DNA of 64,000 nucleotides from Allolobophora icterica (taxonomy: Eukaryota > Annelida > Clitellata > Crassiclitellata > Lumbricidae): the NCBI GenBank assembly GCA_963556255.1, contig OY744616.1, positions 6,167,956 through 6,231,955 of the forward strand, given 5' to 3'. The notes under the pieces were generated by a model. The model saw only the letters and a list, made by a program, of their open reading frames with translations. It was not told the origin of the DNA and did no database searches. Shown piece by piece: positions 21,911 through 35,400 of this stretch (its first letter is position 1; each line of letters begins with the position of its first letter). The position numbers and the translations under genes are program-made.

Positions 21911-22187
21911 AATACAGAATGCATAGATTATTTTTTATTTCAAAGTTTAACGTCGACTTGTGACATTATACACACGGGATTACTTTATTACATGATGGTT
22001 CTGTGTGCTACGAATATATAACATTGGTTAACATCGTTTAAAAGGTGCCCAAGACGAGCGAACACAGGCCTATAAAGTATCGATTTAAACCATTTTAAAG
22101 GTGTCCAGAAACAGCGCTCTAAACAATTGTATACTGTGACCCACAATTATTCATTGGATTGGATCCAGAGTTTAACGACATCTTATG

Positions 22188-22520
22188 CCCGTTCTGTCCA
22201 CAACTAGGGCTGATTTTAAATGGCCCGCCCGAGCTGAATACCAACCGTAAATAAAAAAAATTGCAAGTACAATTCAAAGTCAAAATTTCACTAAAAACGT
22301 GCTTGAACGTCTATTGATATTGGGCCTACTTTGGGGCGGCCCTCGGCTTGACGAATATAAAGCATGCTATTACTCACTGATTATTACATAATTATTGCCA
22401 TAATAAATTTTAATACAGTTAATAAATTTCAATAAATTTTAGTCGTTGCTTTTGAGTTTACTGGTGCGGCCCTCGGCTTCAAAAATTTTTTTTTCGGTGA
22501 CCTGCGCTGTCAAAAAGGTT
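22188..22520. mobile_element. Insertion splitting a dispersed repeat unit
   Basis: The repeat reads CATCTTATG up to 22187 and resumes with GGCAACAAAGGCC at 22521. Other copies have these joined. The ~333-bp insert has GGCCCGCCC near its left end and GTGCGGCCCTCGGC twice. The superfamily is not determined. Confidence 0.6.
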
Positions 22521-22802
22521 GGCAACAAAGGCCACTGACGTCGACAGAAATTTTTGAAAAGTTTAATCTCAGAGAATCGCAGGAACGCTCTTTATCCTAG
22601 GTTACAGCTTGACCAATTAGGCTTATAGACCCATGCAAGGAGTTTATAATTAACATTTCGACTTCCTTGGTTCACGGCATGGAGCTAATTAATTTTAATT
22701 AGAACCCTGCTTGAGAAGACCTCAGTAGAAAAGCAGTGTGCGTATTAGGGTCTACCCCACAAGAGTTAACCCTCACCCAGAGACTGCATGGGTGAATAGC
22801 AT

Positions 22803-22889
22803 TCCTTGTTGCATAATTCAAGCATGTATTCCTTGTTGCATAATTCAAGCATGCATTCCTTGTTGCATAATTCAAGCATGCATTCCTTG
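22803..22889. repeat. 27-bp tandem repeat, three units
   Basis: The unit CCTTGTTGCATAATTCAAGC plus ATGCATT is repeated three times almost perfectly, followed by a partial unit. Confidence 0.85.
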
Positions 22890-23103
22890 TGGCTCGTCAA
22901 GTCGGATGCGACACCTACGAACACTGGCCCATGAAAATAGTATCTATTCCCAATGCATCGACAAAATCTGCTGAACTTTGAGACTTTCTTTCCCCAGAAA
23001 GCACCTGTTCAACCCTGATACAACTTTTGCGGTATTAAGGGGCCTTTATCTAGCACCAGAATTATTAGGCATTCTGTCCCAGCCCCACGCGTGACTTTTG
23101 ACC

Positions 23104-23456
23104 CTACGTAGAGATGTCCGAAGAGACAGGGTAACACCTCAGATGGATGGCTGGTTCGTCGACGAAGCCGCTTGCCACTCCCCTGAAGTACCTCCAGACC
23201 GTCGAAGGGGGTATTGCACCGACGTCGAGGCTTCGGTCGTTGGCGTAGATAACCGCGGCCTGGCCACCGATCGAGGCGGACACGACCCAGCGCTGGCAGT
23301 TGCCAATGACCTGGTAGAAGAGGAAGAGGCTGCGGTCCTCGAGTCGGAAGACTGGGCGGCCGTTGAAGGTCGTCTCGAGGAAGACGAAGACCCCGTCGAA
23401 GAAGCTCCTATCGCCACCGGCGCTGGTCACGAATTCCACCGATTTGCACGAAGTGG
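23104..23456 (-). CDS. Terminal exon: Cys-bounded module 2
   Basis: The acceptor GTCTTTCAG leads into TSCKSVEFVTSAGGDRSFFD, then NGRPVFRLEDRSLFLFYQ, QRWVVSAS and IHLRC. The stop TAG is at 23104-23106, a few residues after the final Cys. No strong poly(A) signal is seen just downstream, so a further exon via a weak GT near the final Cys cannot be excluded. Confidence 0.65.
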
Positions 23457-26400
23457 CTGAAAGACAGCATAAACATTCCACGTGCATTTCTGCTACTTAT
23501 CTCACTATGGGGGACTTTAGCGAAAGGGTGCCCGCAGCTGAGGCCAGATAGGCGGGAAGTGCGATGCAGCCAATCGAATTCCCAGTCCACCAGCTTTGTT
23601 GGCTAGTGAGGCCTAGAGCCACTGACCGTCCGACAAGGACAAGTTGAGGACCCTGCAAAGGTCCTAATCGTAGCTTTCGAGACCCGGGTGATCAGAACAC
23701 GGGAAGCAGCGCAGAATGTGGAGAAGTTTGCAAGAGCAGAGCGATTATCTTAGAAGAATTAGAGCATCATGCTTGGCGATGCTACCCGGTCTTTACAACG
23801 CATGCGAATGCTCACGTGTGCGTGCTTCCAAGACAGCACCCTAGCGCCCCCGAGGCACCCAAAAAGTGTAGCCATTTCGGGGCCTGTCAGCGCGAAAGAA
23901 CCAAGAGAGCTGTGTGCAGTCACGAGACCAGGATACTTTCTATTTATGCACTTATTTATTTATTATGTATTTTATTTATTTCATTATTCTCTTTGTTATA
24001 TTATTTATTATTTCTTTATTGCACTTATTTCACGCGAAAGGTAGGTAAATCAGGATCTGAACGCGAACGCGTCCATTGTCGTAACATTGAGTCCGCTCGA
24101 ACGCACAATCGTTGGGTTAGGGACCCAGCGCGCTACCGAATAGGCCACCATGCGGTACATACGCTTCTGGGGGTTTTAAATGGAGGCTTGTAAACAAGTA
24201 TGTCATTACATTAACGCATTTATTAAGCGCCATTTTTTCTAATGACCAAGCATCAATCGATGGCGCTGAGCAACTGTACGTGAAGGACTTGCTCAAGGTC
24301 CTTGCACAGTAACCGTCTCAGAGGAGGAGGATCAAGCCCGTACTGCCCGCGTTAAAATGCATGCGCTCCAACCATACCGTGTTCCATTACACCCATTATA
24401 ATAGATATTCTTCAAAAATGTTGTGGAAGATATATAGCGTGTGCGTCTCACTTTTATATAGCGTCAGTTGACACCATTTTAAAGGTGTCTAAGGCAAGCC
24501 CTGTAACCAATCGACTACCGCGTCCCTACCGGGTTACCTTCGCCAAAGAGGTGTGTAAACAAAAGTTTTACTTGACACTTCATGTTTTGGGTGGACTTTA
24601 TATAGCGCGTATATACAGGTACATTATCTTTACCTTTAAGGTTGCGAGAACTTCCCATCGAGGCTTGTAAATACTAAGCAACAGGCCCTGCGTATTAACA
24701 GAGAAAACGCCCATTTACCTGGACAAGAGCAAGAGGGGATGACACTAGGGTCCTCTTCGAATTCGTCGTCCGTTGAGTTGTATCCATTCCACCTGCGTGT
24801 ATCCTCCAGTGCTTCGAGGATGGCTGAATTGATCAGCATCCCTCTGTTGCTGCCAGGTCTTGGTCCGACGACCCTGTAGCTGGCGATGCCGAGGTAGAGA
24901 AACAGGTATAGGTCGCAGTCTCGTCTTTTGTAGAGCGACTGACCGTTCACGGTTTCGTTCAGAGAGTAATAGTAACCGTCGTAGGAAGGTTGGAGGTCGG
25001 AACTGATATTCACACAGGAACAGTCTGGAATGACACCGTGACATAACATCGTTAGAATATCACCATGAAATATGAACGAAATGGAACTTTTAAACAATAT
25101 CGACAGAACATCGTTGGAATATGAACTGAATATGAATTAAATGGAACTTTTAAAGAACATCGACAAAAATAATAATCGTTGGATTATAAATATAAGTGAA
25201 ACTTGGAAAGAACATAGAACATAGATTAGGCCTAACGGCTTGAGTGCATAGTTCTTGACCTACCACGAACTAAGAGATTTCTGTCGGCAGATGGAGGCAG
25301 AGTTGTTTTTGCTTGGGTTGGAACAAAGGTCACCGTCTGAAATAGAGTTACAACAAAATATGTCAGAACATGCAGTCATTTGCATTAATTAATTCATTCA
25401 TTCATTCTGTAATTTATTCTGTAATTCATTCATTCTGTAATTCATTAGTGCATTCTGTAATTCACTAATGCATTCTGTAATTCACTAATGCATTCTATAA
25501 TTCATTATGTAACTAATTCATTCTGTAATTCATTCATTCTGTAATTTATTCATGCATTCTGTAATTCGTTCTTGCATTCTGTAATTCATTCTGTAATTCA
25601 TTTTGTAATTCATTCATAATGGGAAGGGGAGGGAGGGGGAGGGAGAGAGGAAGGAGAAGGGAAGGAGAAGGGAAGGAGAGAGAAAAAGGTAGAAGGGGAA
25701 TTGGTCATCACCTACTTGTGCGACGCAGTTACTCAACTGGATATCTGGTCTTCAGTTCTTCCGCTTCGCAAGTTGGAATGCATTTCAGGCCAAACTGTAG
25801 TCCATTTCAAATCCTGAAACTTTTCTAGTCTTTCCGGGACTTTAAGGAAGTTTAAGAGAGTTTTATAAACACTGTACAGCCTCACTCATGTTCAAAAGAG
25901 TCCGTTTTGTTAGTTTAGGACTTTAGGGTAAGTCTTAATTGAAGGACTTCACTGATTTAGAAAACTTCGTTTATAAAGGAAAGTAATCCAACATTTGGTT
26001 CGACTTACTGTTGGCAGCGATGTTCCAGCGCTAGAACTCGAGATCTAGAAAAGCAACACAGATTCAATCACATTTCAGTCAACCGATTCATTGCGCCTTA
26101 TTAGGCCTATTTATTAGGCCTACGTATTAGGCCTACTTATTAGGCCTACTAACGTGACCACAAGCTTGCAATGCATTTTAATATCATGCAAGGTAACTGC
26201 GACAAGGGACAAAGAAGGGTTAGACAATATCCGCTTCACAAAAGCGTTTCCAGAAAGAATCAATAACAGTACTGAAACTGCACGACGTAGCATGGCCCCC
26301 GCCAAAGGGTTACAGGGGAAGACCTCAACGGAAAGAGGGTGCGAAGGACCTCCTTGAAGGCAACGGTCCTGAGGACGAGTAAGGGCAAGGGAATTGCCAA

Positions 26401-29400
26401 TGCCCAGTGAGTGAGTGGGTGAGTCAGTCAGTCAGTCAGTCAGTCAGTCTTTATTTGCATCTGACAAGAGCATGTATCGCACGGCATTCGCCATAAACCC
26501 AGCAACGTTGGATCATTTTCAGGGACAACTTCCGCACGATCGAATATCTCTCACCTGTTGGATCGGAAAGAGCGCACCTGCCGGATAGGCAAACTCGCAC
26601 GTCCCATAAGTTGCGTCGCTGACGACATAACTGAACCGGAACGCTCCGAAATTTTCCGTCGGATGCGACACCGTTCCAGAGGCACCAGCGGTGACCACGA
26701 AGGCCCTGGTGACCATCGTCGACCCGGGTACCCCTCTCCATCCATCGGAGGATGTCGGCTGGTCGTTTAAGCGGAGCCCGGCTGCGGCAGCTCCCTCAAT
26801 GACGATCGCTACGTAGTTGCTGAACGGTGACACCAATCCAAACGTGTAGGACTTCGTATAGCGTTCCCTTGCTGGAATGCTGAGAGAAGCAGGTGCCCCG
26901 GACGCGCTAGCACCTGCGTTGGCACTGTTGATGAACTGCACCACCTGTATCGGCGAGTCAGCCGTTACGTAGGCGGGTTGGTTACCAGCGACGTTGACTT
27001 CGATTACGATGCCAGATGACACGGTGTACGTGCGGTTGGAGTCGGTGAAGATGGTGAGCGAGGCGTTTCGGCGGCCGGATCCTATCTTCAGCGAGTACCC
27101 AAAGCCGTCGTTGTTGGGAACAGGCGCAACGGCGAAGCTCCGGCCCCAGGCGTAGACGGGAATCAGCTCCGAGGCAGCCGAATCAGCGATATTACCTCCC
27201 CTGATAGTCGTGGTGTTTGTGTTGCCTGCGATGACGGACACAGCGGAGTCGGACTGGACGTAGGAGCCGGAAAGGTCAGAGTTCGACGTGAAGAAGACTG
27301 CGGACGTCGGGGGCGAAAGGTCAAGGGTGAAGTCGTCGCCGCAGAAGAAGGTCAGGTTGCCGGATCGGATTCGGCAGTTACCCTGGCGAAGGGTTATTCG
27401 AACGGTGGTCGGTCGCTCGGAGGTGATGGAGAACCAGGAGGAAGCGTTCCACGTGATGATCTGGTAGTCGGTGCCGAGTGCAGCGCTTGGCAACGGCAGG
27501 TAGACAGAGCAGCTTCCGATCTGCAGGACAGTAACGATGATGGGACTGGAAGCGGTGATGAGCGCCGTCTCCGACTGAAAACAAGCGTTGTTATTCTTAT
27601 ATTATATCTGATTAATTATTTATTATTAATTGCCTGTGATCCGAATTTTAGCGTCTGGCACGGAAATGAGATGAGACGGCGAGGGAGAGGATTGGCTGGC
27701 CACCATCCTTCATATGCCGAGGCTAAGGAAATGAAGTCGCTAACACTTCATACCCATTGCTACCCTCAGGGCTAGCTTGAAGGACTGTTCTTCTTCTAAT
27801 GGGAATTTTTAAATGGCTGGGAGTTTGCGTAATGATCAATGGATACAACTTCAAATTAAGAAACCAATGGGGTGTCGGTATAAGAAACCTTTGAAACCAA
27901 TGGGGCTAACCTTTGAAACCAATGGGCCAACCTTTGAAATCAATGAGGCTAAATTACATAGCCTACATGTTGCGTGCAATCAATATTAAAAATACTTAGC
28001 GAAAATGTACATAGGCCTAAGGACGTACCTAGTTTAATACCCAACACAACAAAGAATGCAAACATGTAGACAATTCATTGGGATTCTTTTAATAAATGCT
28101 TGCCTCCTGAGCGCCTTTATGAAAATTTAATTTTCATAATTTTCGGGTGTCTTAGGACGGCGAGAACAAGCAAAATTTGTATAAGATAGACCCTGTGAGT
28201 GTGTTGGGCGTAACCTTGAAAGTTTCTTTTAGTTTTGAGATTGTAAATATTTAAAATGTTTTTTATCCTTTACTCAGAAAATCAGATGATACTAAGAATA
28301 TGTAATATTTTTGTTCATTTTTATTTAATTTTTATACCTCTGATTCCCTTACAAGAATTCTCAAAATTCTTAGCTTTCATGCTCCACACTTACGTCCATT
28401 GCAGTGTTGAACAATCTGGGAACAACCCAACTTGTCGCGTTCCTTCCCGGAATTTCGAAGGGATAGTCAGTTCCGGAATACCTGATGGTGACCCGGACGG
28501 GATCCGAACCAGGATTCACCATCTGTATCACCACATCCGTTCCAGGAACTGTCTTCGGAATTGCAACAGGATAGACGTTTCCAGCTGATGGGATCCCTGT
28601 AGGGGAAAACGCAACGATTAAGTGTTTGAAAGGGATTTAAGACGAGATATCAAGGTTCCAACACATGCACACATACACACATGCATATAATCATACATGC
28701 GCACAGACATACATACATACAAACATGCATGCATGCATACATACATACAAACATACATGCATGCATGCATACATACATACATACATACATGCATGCATGC
28801 ATACATACATACATACATACATACATACATACATACATACATACATACATACATACATACATACATACATACATACATACATACATACATACATACATAC
28901 ATACATACATACATACATGCATACAAACATACATACATGCAGGTCCGGATTTAGGCATTGCACCACATAGGGGCCTCCACCACAAAGGTGCAAGAATTTT
29001 TTTACTTGTGTTTCATAACTGATTATAAAATATTTCAGTAGGCCTAATGTGCATTGTGCACAAACACAATTTAACACAAGTATCTAAAACAAAGACAGAG
29101 TTAAAAGTCAGAAGATAGTTTGTCTCGGGCATGAAGTAATGTCAAATTAGCGAAACTTTGAGTGTTTTCTTCTTCGCAAATTGGGTTACCAGATCCTCAA
29201 AGTTGATCTCACGCAGAATGTCAGCTTCTATGCTCATCAGAGCCAGATGGGACAACCGCTCATTCCCCATCGATGTGCGAAGTCTGTTCTTTATTCGTTT
29301 CATTTTTGAGAATGAGCGTTCCGCACTGCAGTTACTGACCATAAGCACCAGATACATGCGGAGTGCTATCTCCACATTAGGAAATGATCCCTGAACTTGT

Positions 29401-32400
29401 TTCTGGAGTATCAGCCGATAAATGAAATTCTAAATTCTGGGCTTTAATTCTGGCATCCTACTACAAGTAGTTCTAGATTCAATGGCATGGCTGCAAAAAC
29501 GTGTGTTTAATCTTGATAACTACTGTCATGTTTCAATGTAATCTTACTGCGTATTTGTACTGGGTGTCCGCAGGAATTTTTCCAGAGGGGCAAAAATTTC
29601 TAGGGGGCAAAATTTTCTGGCGGGAGGTAAAATTTTTGTAGGGGGATAAAATGACGTTTTTTGCATAGCATAGCTGACTTACTTCAATAGGCCCTAATTG
29701 TTTTTTTAGCATTGAAATCGTGTTGGGACTGTTGGAATAATCATAAAATTCAAGATTTTTTTCTAATATTTTCAAAATCCAGGGGGAAATGCCCCCTTAC
29801 CCCTTCCGGACGTCCATGGTCCTATGGGCCTCCACCACGGCGGTGCACTGGGGCCTCCACCCAGGTTAATACGGCCCTGCACACATGCACACATACATAC
29901 ATACTTACATACATACATACATATAACCTACGTACATGCAACACTATACATGCAGATAGACATACCAATCTCATGCACAACTAGCTTGTATCACAATTGA
30001 TGCGTCACTTCACCTACCGCCAAAATTGCATTGCGCATATGTATGTATGCAGTACAATGTTCTAGCTACATGTAACTTAGACGACTGTGAGAGTTCATGA
30101 AGAAGAACAGTTCTCTGCAATCGCCGTGACTTAATATACATGTATAGTCCAGTCATTAAACAACAATTTTTAATAGAGGTTCAACAAAATTTGAAGAAAA
30201 GGTTTGTCGATGGGTTTCACCTCTCTGATACGTCTACATCACAGGAAAAAAAGGTTACCAAAATATGAATTGGGGAAATATGTGAAAATGGGTCAAATCC
30301 AAGATGGCCGTCGTCAAAATTAACAAAGTGGAAAAAATTTTATATATGGAACCACTCAAGCTAAAAACATATATGATGAGTCTATTCATATCATCATATA
30401 CACATACATGCTATGGAATGTAATTTTCAAGTTAAATGTTAAAAAAAACAAAATGGCCACCAAGGTTTGACGAAAAAAAGCAAAATTATCATATCTACAT
30501 ATCTAACGGCTATAGTCCAGGCAATTTGCAGCTAGACCTGGGCGAAATTGCTTCAGAAGGTTTTTAAACGGTTTCCTGCTCAGGAACCATTGCTGAATAA
30601 GATATCCAAAATCCCCCCAAATCGGACCACGGGAACACCTTCAAATTGCAAAATCCAATATGGCCGCCATCAATCATATTGGAAAATTCACCTTTTCTGT
30701 TTTTTAGAGTATATGCACTTGTAATACCTCTAATGTTACTGATTTCGGTATGTAGAATTCATTTCTGATGTTGTTTTCGTCAAGTGGGGTCATCTTCACC
30801 TTGAAAGGTCATGGTCAAGGTCATTTTTGGCAGATTGGAAAGTTAACTTTTTTTGTTTTTTAAAGTATATGCACGTGTAATACCTCAAATGTTGCTGACT
30901 TCAGTATATAGATATCATTTCTGATATTGTCTTTGCCATTTGGGGTCATCTTCACCTTGAAAGGTCATGGTCAAGGTCATTTTGTTACATCGATGACGCC
31001 ATCAAGCAAACTTTCCATCATTCGGTAAATGTAAATTTTTATGTGTTGCTGTTCTTCACCAAGTCTGAGCTCTGACAAATTTTTTAAGTTTGGCCGCAGT
31101 TGGTCGCCGTCATCAAATCAAATCAAATCATTTATTGAATCGAATACACTTTTCAAATCATTTATTGAATCGAATCCACTTTGCCCGTACCAGCACGTAG
31201 TTCTAATCGAAGAAAGGTGCCCGTACCAGCACGTAGTTCTAATCGAAGAAAGAACGCTGTAGTATCTGAGAGAGAAAGAAACTGGAATATACTTGCGGCT
31301 ACTGTCGAGGATTCTATGCCAATCTGCAGAATGTGACTGCATCAACTTCCTGCATTATGGATCATGGTATCTGGAACAGGTCAAAGTGTTGGAGTTCACA
31401 CATCCTGAGCTCTATCGGCGCTTCTGTGTGAGCCAGTGGGTTGTTCAGGATGGCCAAGGATGGTTCTGTGCTGTCGGAGGTGGCATGACGGTCGAGCAGA
31501 CCATCCAGCGAGTGTCGATGGGTCCTGGAGGTCACTATGTGGTAGGAGCCACACGCAATGCCACTGCTGTAGCAGAGTTCGAGCTCTTGTTCCAGGAGAT
31601 CGGGTCTACCAGCAGCCTTCTTAATTTTCTCACCTCTAACCACCCCAATAGCCACACAGAATGCCATCTACAGAAATGTAAACACTAATTCCAGCTGCTG
31701 CAACAACATCCCTTCCACAGCTGAAGACTCCATCTACAATGGAGAAGGAGATGAACGACCTGTCATCCAAGGAGATGGCAGAGGCGCATAAGGACATGGA
31801 CATTGCTAAGGAGCGCGGCATGGACCTCAGGCAGGTACTCACACACAATAATATTTGCTCTCAGCATCTTCACTGTTTCGATAGTGATCTTCCAGCTCAC
31901 ACCAACAAGTCACTACTTGTTGGGGAGATTGAGCCTAGACTGGACCTCACCCAATGGCGTGAGGAGTCTACTCTTGCAACACATGTTGCGGTAGATTTCA
32001 TGTCTCAGATCTACAAAAATGTAAACACTTATTCCAGCTGCTGCAACATCCCTTCCACAGCTGAGACATCTCAATGTAGGAGGCAAGTACCTGATGGATG
32101 AATTTCACATTTCGGGAGAAGGATGAAGCTGAGGTTATCATGGTGTCGATGGCCACACCAAGATTAGGGAATTGTGCTATTGGCATCTGCTGCATCTTAG
32201 ACATGAAATCTACCACAACATGTTTGGCAAGAGTAGACTCCTGAAACCATTGGGTGAGATTCAGCTTAGGCTCAATCTCCCCCAATAAGTAGATTGGCAT
32301 AGAATCCTCGACAGTAGCCGCAATTATATTTCAGTTTCTTTCTCTCTCGGATACTACAGGTCTTCCACAATACTCACACACAATTTGCACGTGTGAATAA

Positions 32401-35400
32401 CAACAGACTCTCTTTCAGTGATATGAATAGACTCATCATAGATGATTTTAGCTTGAGTGGTTCCATATATGAAATTTTTTCCACTTTTGTTAATTTTGAC
32501 GCCGGCCATCTTGGATTTGATCCATTTTCACATAGTTCCCCAAGTCATATTTTGGTAACCTTTTTTTCCTGTGATGTAGACGTATCAGAGGGGTGAAACC
32601 CATCGAGAAACCTTTTCTTCAAATTTTGTTGAACCTCAACTGTTTAATGACCGGACTAGTATGGAGGAGAAGTTCTCGAATAACAGACTTTATACGAAGC
32701 GTTGCAGTTACAGGAAAATCTATCGCTGCTGTTTGGCGTCTGTAACAGAGCGATTTTCAAGCTGCGACATTGAAGCACAGTACAACTGCATTTGATATTG
32801 CCCCCTTTCAAAGTTCAGAAGTGCACACACGACCATACGACAGAACATCGATGGCGATGGGCAATTGTGCGTGAAGGACTTGCTGAAGGTCCTCACACAG
32901 TAGTTGCCTCGTGTGAGACTCGAACTCGTACTCTCCGCGTCACAGGCTGAGCACTCGAACCAATCGGCTACTAATCCCCAATAGCATCATTTGCAGTAGC
33001 CGTAACTACTTACTATACAACTGAGCATTTAAGAATGCTACTTGTTTGAATCGCTCATGTTTTTCTTATTTCTTTCGAAAATCTATTAAATTACTGGTCT
33101 GAATTCCGCTGAAACCTTGTACAAACTTAAATGTTTCCAGCGGTGTCCTGTAGAAATATAGAATTTTCGTTTTGTTAATGTAATTTTCCACAAATCTGAG
33201 CCATCGTAATCCTATGTTTTAATTGTCCGGTTAATTAGGGCGACTCCTCTGTAATTTTCAAAAGACCTGTGAATCGCCGATTTTTTAGATGGTCCACTTC
33301 GAATACAGATGTAGAAAGTCAGCTTACCGGTAGATGGTGCACTGGTAGTTGGTGATGACGATGACGCTGGTAAGCCGGATGTTGCAGAGGATGTGAAAGG
33401 CGGACCAGCTGTTAAAGTCGGTGACGGAGGTGAGCCAACTGTTGAAAACAATGATACAGGTGGGCCAGCAGTAGCCGATGATGACGAAGGTGGCCCAGGT
33501 GTTACAGATGGCGAAACAGATGGGCCAACTGTTGAAAATATCGATACAGGTGGACCAGATGTCGAAGATGAAGATGCAGGTGGACCAAATGTCTGAGATG
33601 GCGAAATAGGTGGAACAGATGTCAAAGATGGCGAAACAGGTGGACCAGATGTCGAAGATGAAGATACAGGTGGACCAGGTGTCGAAGATGAAGATACAGA
33701 TGGACCAGATGTCGAAGATGAAGATACAGGTGGACCAGGTGTCGAAGATGAAGATACAGGTGGACCAAATGTCGAAGATGAAGATACAGGTGGACCAAAT
33801 GTCGAAGATGAAGATACAGGAGGACCAGATGTCGAAGATGAAGATACAGGTGGACCAGATGTCGAAGATGAAGATACAGGTGGACCAGGTGTCGAAGATG
33901 AAGATGCAGGTGGACCAAATGTCGAAGATGAAGATACAGGTGGACCAAATGTCGAAGATGAAGATACAGGTGGACCAAATGTCGAAGAAGAAGATACAGG
34001 TGGACCAGGTGTCGAAGATGAAGATGCAGGTGGACCAGGTGTCGAAGACGCTATAACACCAGTTACTGCTGACGATGCGGTTGGAAGAAACGTTGAAGAC
34101 GGTAACACACCGGATGTTGGCAGTGACGACGGAAGGATCGTTGCAGTTGTTGTTCTGGAAAAACGAGCAGTCGGATGGAAAGTAAGAGCGGTTGGAGAGG
34201 ACAATAAGGTAGGCCCAGATGTTGGAAAAGTTGTTGTAGATGATGAAGGTAAAGACGTGGTTGACTCGGAAGCAGCACCTGGCGTTGTTCTGGGAAGTCT
34301 GGTGCTGGAGCTACTTGGAGCAGAAGAGGAAGTGGGAAACGGTGTGGTCCTTCTCGAAAATCCAGCCGACGTAGTCGAAGAGGGGAAGGGAGTGGTTCTT
34401 CTCGAAGCTACAGAAGAGGCAGTAGTCGAAGAGGGGAAAGGAGTGTTTCTTCTAGAAATTCCGGAAGAAGTAGTCGAAGTGGAGAAAGGAGTGGTACGTC
34501 TGGAGGTTTCGCTGGTAGACGATTGGTCTGCGTTGGCTGGCACAATCGGGAGTGGCGTATTTGGTTTTGAAGAAGGCGTTGTTGATGTTAATGTTGTTGG
34601 AGTTGTAGAGGTCAAAGTAGTCGTCGTAGCTGGCGCTGTTGTAGTGGAAGTAGTTGAAGACGTAGTCGAGAATCTCGGCTGAGTTGCTGTTCTTGTAAGT
34701 TGACCAATAGTAGTCGTTGTTGACGCTGATGACGTTGTTGTTGTACTAAGAACAGTTGATCCGGTAGATGTCGTAGAGGAGGAGGAGGATGAGGAGGAGG
34801 AGGAAGAGGAGGAGGAGGAGGAGGAGGAGCTTCTCAGACCTGTTGAATTCAGTACGATCTGTGAGACGGTACCTGACGCCGCCTGGGATGACTCCGTGTA
34901 TGGCACTCCCAACGAACCAAGGCAGAATCCAGCTGGGTAGAAATACGAGCTCAACGACTGACCACCATAGACAGAAACCGAAAAAGTCGCATTCTGCGTT
35001 GGTCCATCAATACGGTGAACGGCGTCGAAGAGCCGATAGGTCGCAATCTGGGAAACATTGTAGACGGACCCGGGAACGTTGCTCCATGCCACGGTCGCCA
35101 GGTTGAACGAAGGATCGTAGAGCAGTTGGTTTTGGTACGCGGTGTTCACGAGTACCGTCGAGAAGACGTTGAACTCTCGCGAAGTGTTCGTGGGTACGAC
35201 GAACCGGTACTGAGGCAGGAAACCGCTGACCGGTGGTACTACGGCCATCGCGGGACTGGACGTCCTGTTGGTCAGTTGGCAGACGATGATCGTTCTGGTT
35301 GCAGAGACGTCAATACCGCGCCCAGGCTCGTATAGGGTCAGGTAGTCGCCGCTTCTAGCCAGCGTCTGGGACAAGACGTTTGGATTCTGAGAGGGACTGA

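Larger units (their letters stand above)
21300..22560. repeat. Cluster of a dispersed repeat (about 400-bp spacing)
   Basis: The block TTTAACGACATCTTATGGCA...GACGTCGACAGAAATTAGTT occurs at ~21311, ~21712 and ~22170/22521. Upstream of the later copies is another shared block (ATTGGTTAAC...TTTAAAGGTGTC; about 21530-21640 and 22020-22110). Related blocks occur at 24430-24530 and 40965-43890. The family is unidentified. Confidence 0.7.
30145..32657. mobile_element. 2.5-kb element with ~245-bp terminal inverted repeats
   Basis: 30145-30393 is repeated inverted at 32418-32657 with small indels (outer edge TAGTCCAGTCATTAAACA, then GGTTCAACAAAATTTGAAGA). Inside are two further inverted pairs (31256-31325 with 32288-32358; 31915-32015 with 32190-32290), two ~150-bp tandem units and fragments of one coding sequence on opposite strands. 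It looks internally rearranged. The superfamily is unknown. Confidence 0.75.

Noticed and set aside
23098..23460. Acidic plus-strand frame of 120 codons
   Set aside because: Antisense of the last mucin exon, which has clear domain similarity and splice signals on the minus strand.
28618..29077. Open frames of alternating Tyr/Val/Cys/Met or His/Thr/Tyr/Ile on both strands
   Set aside because: They are translations of the ACAT microsatellite; every frame is open in such repeats.
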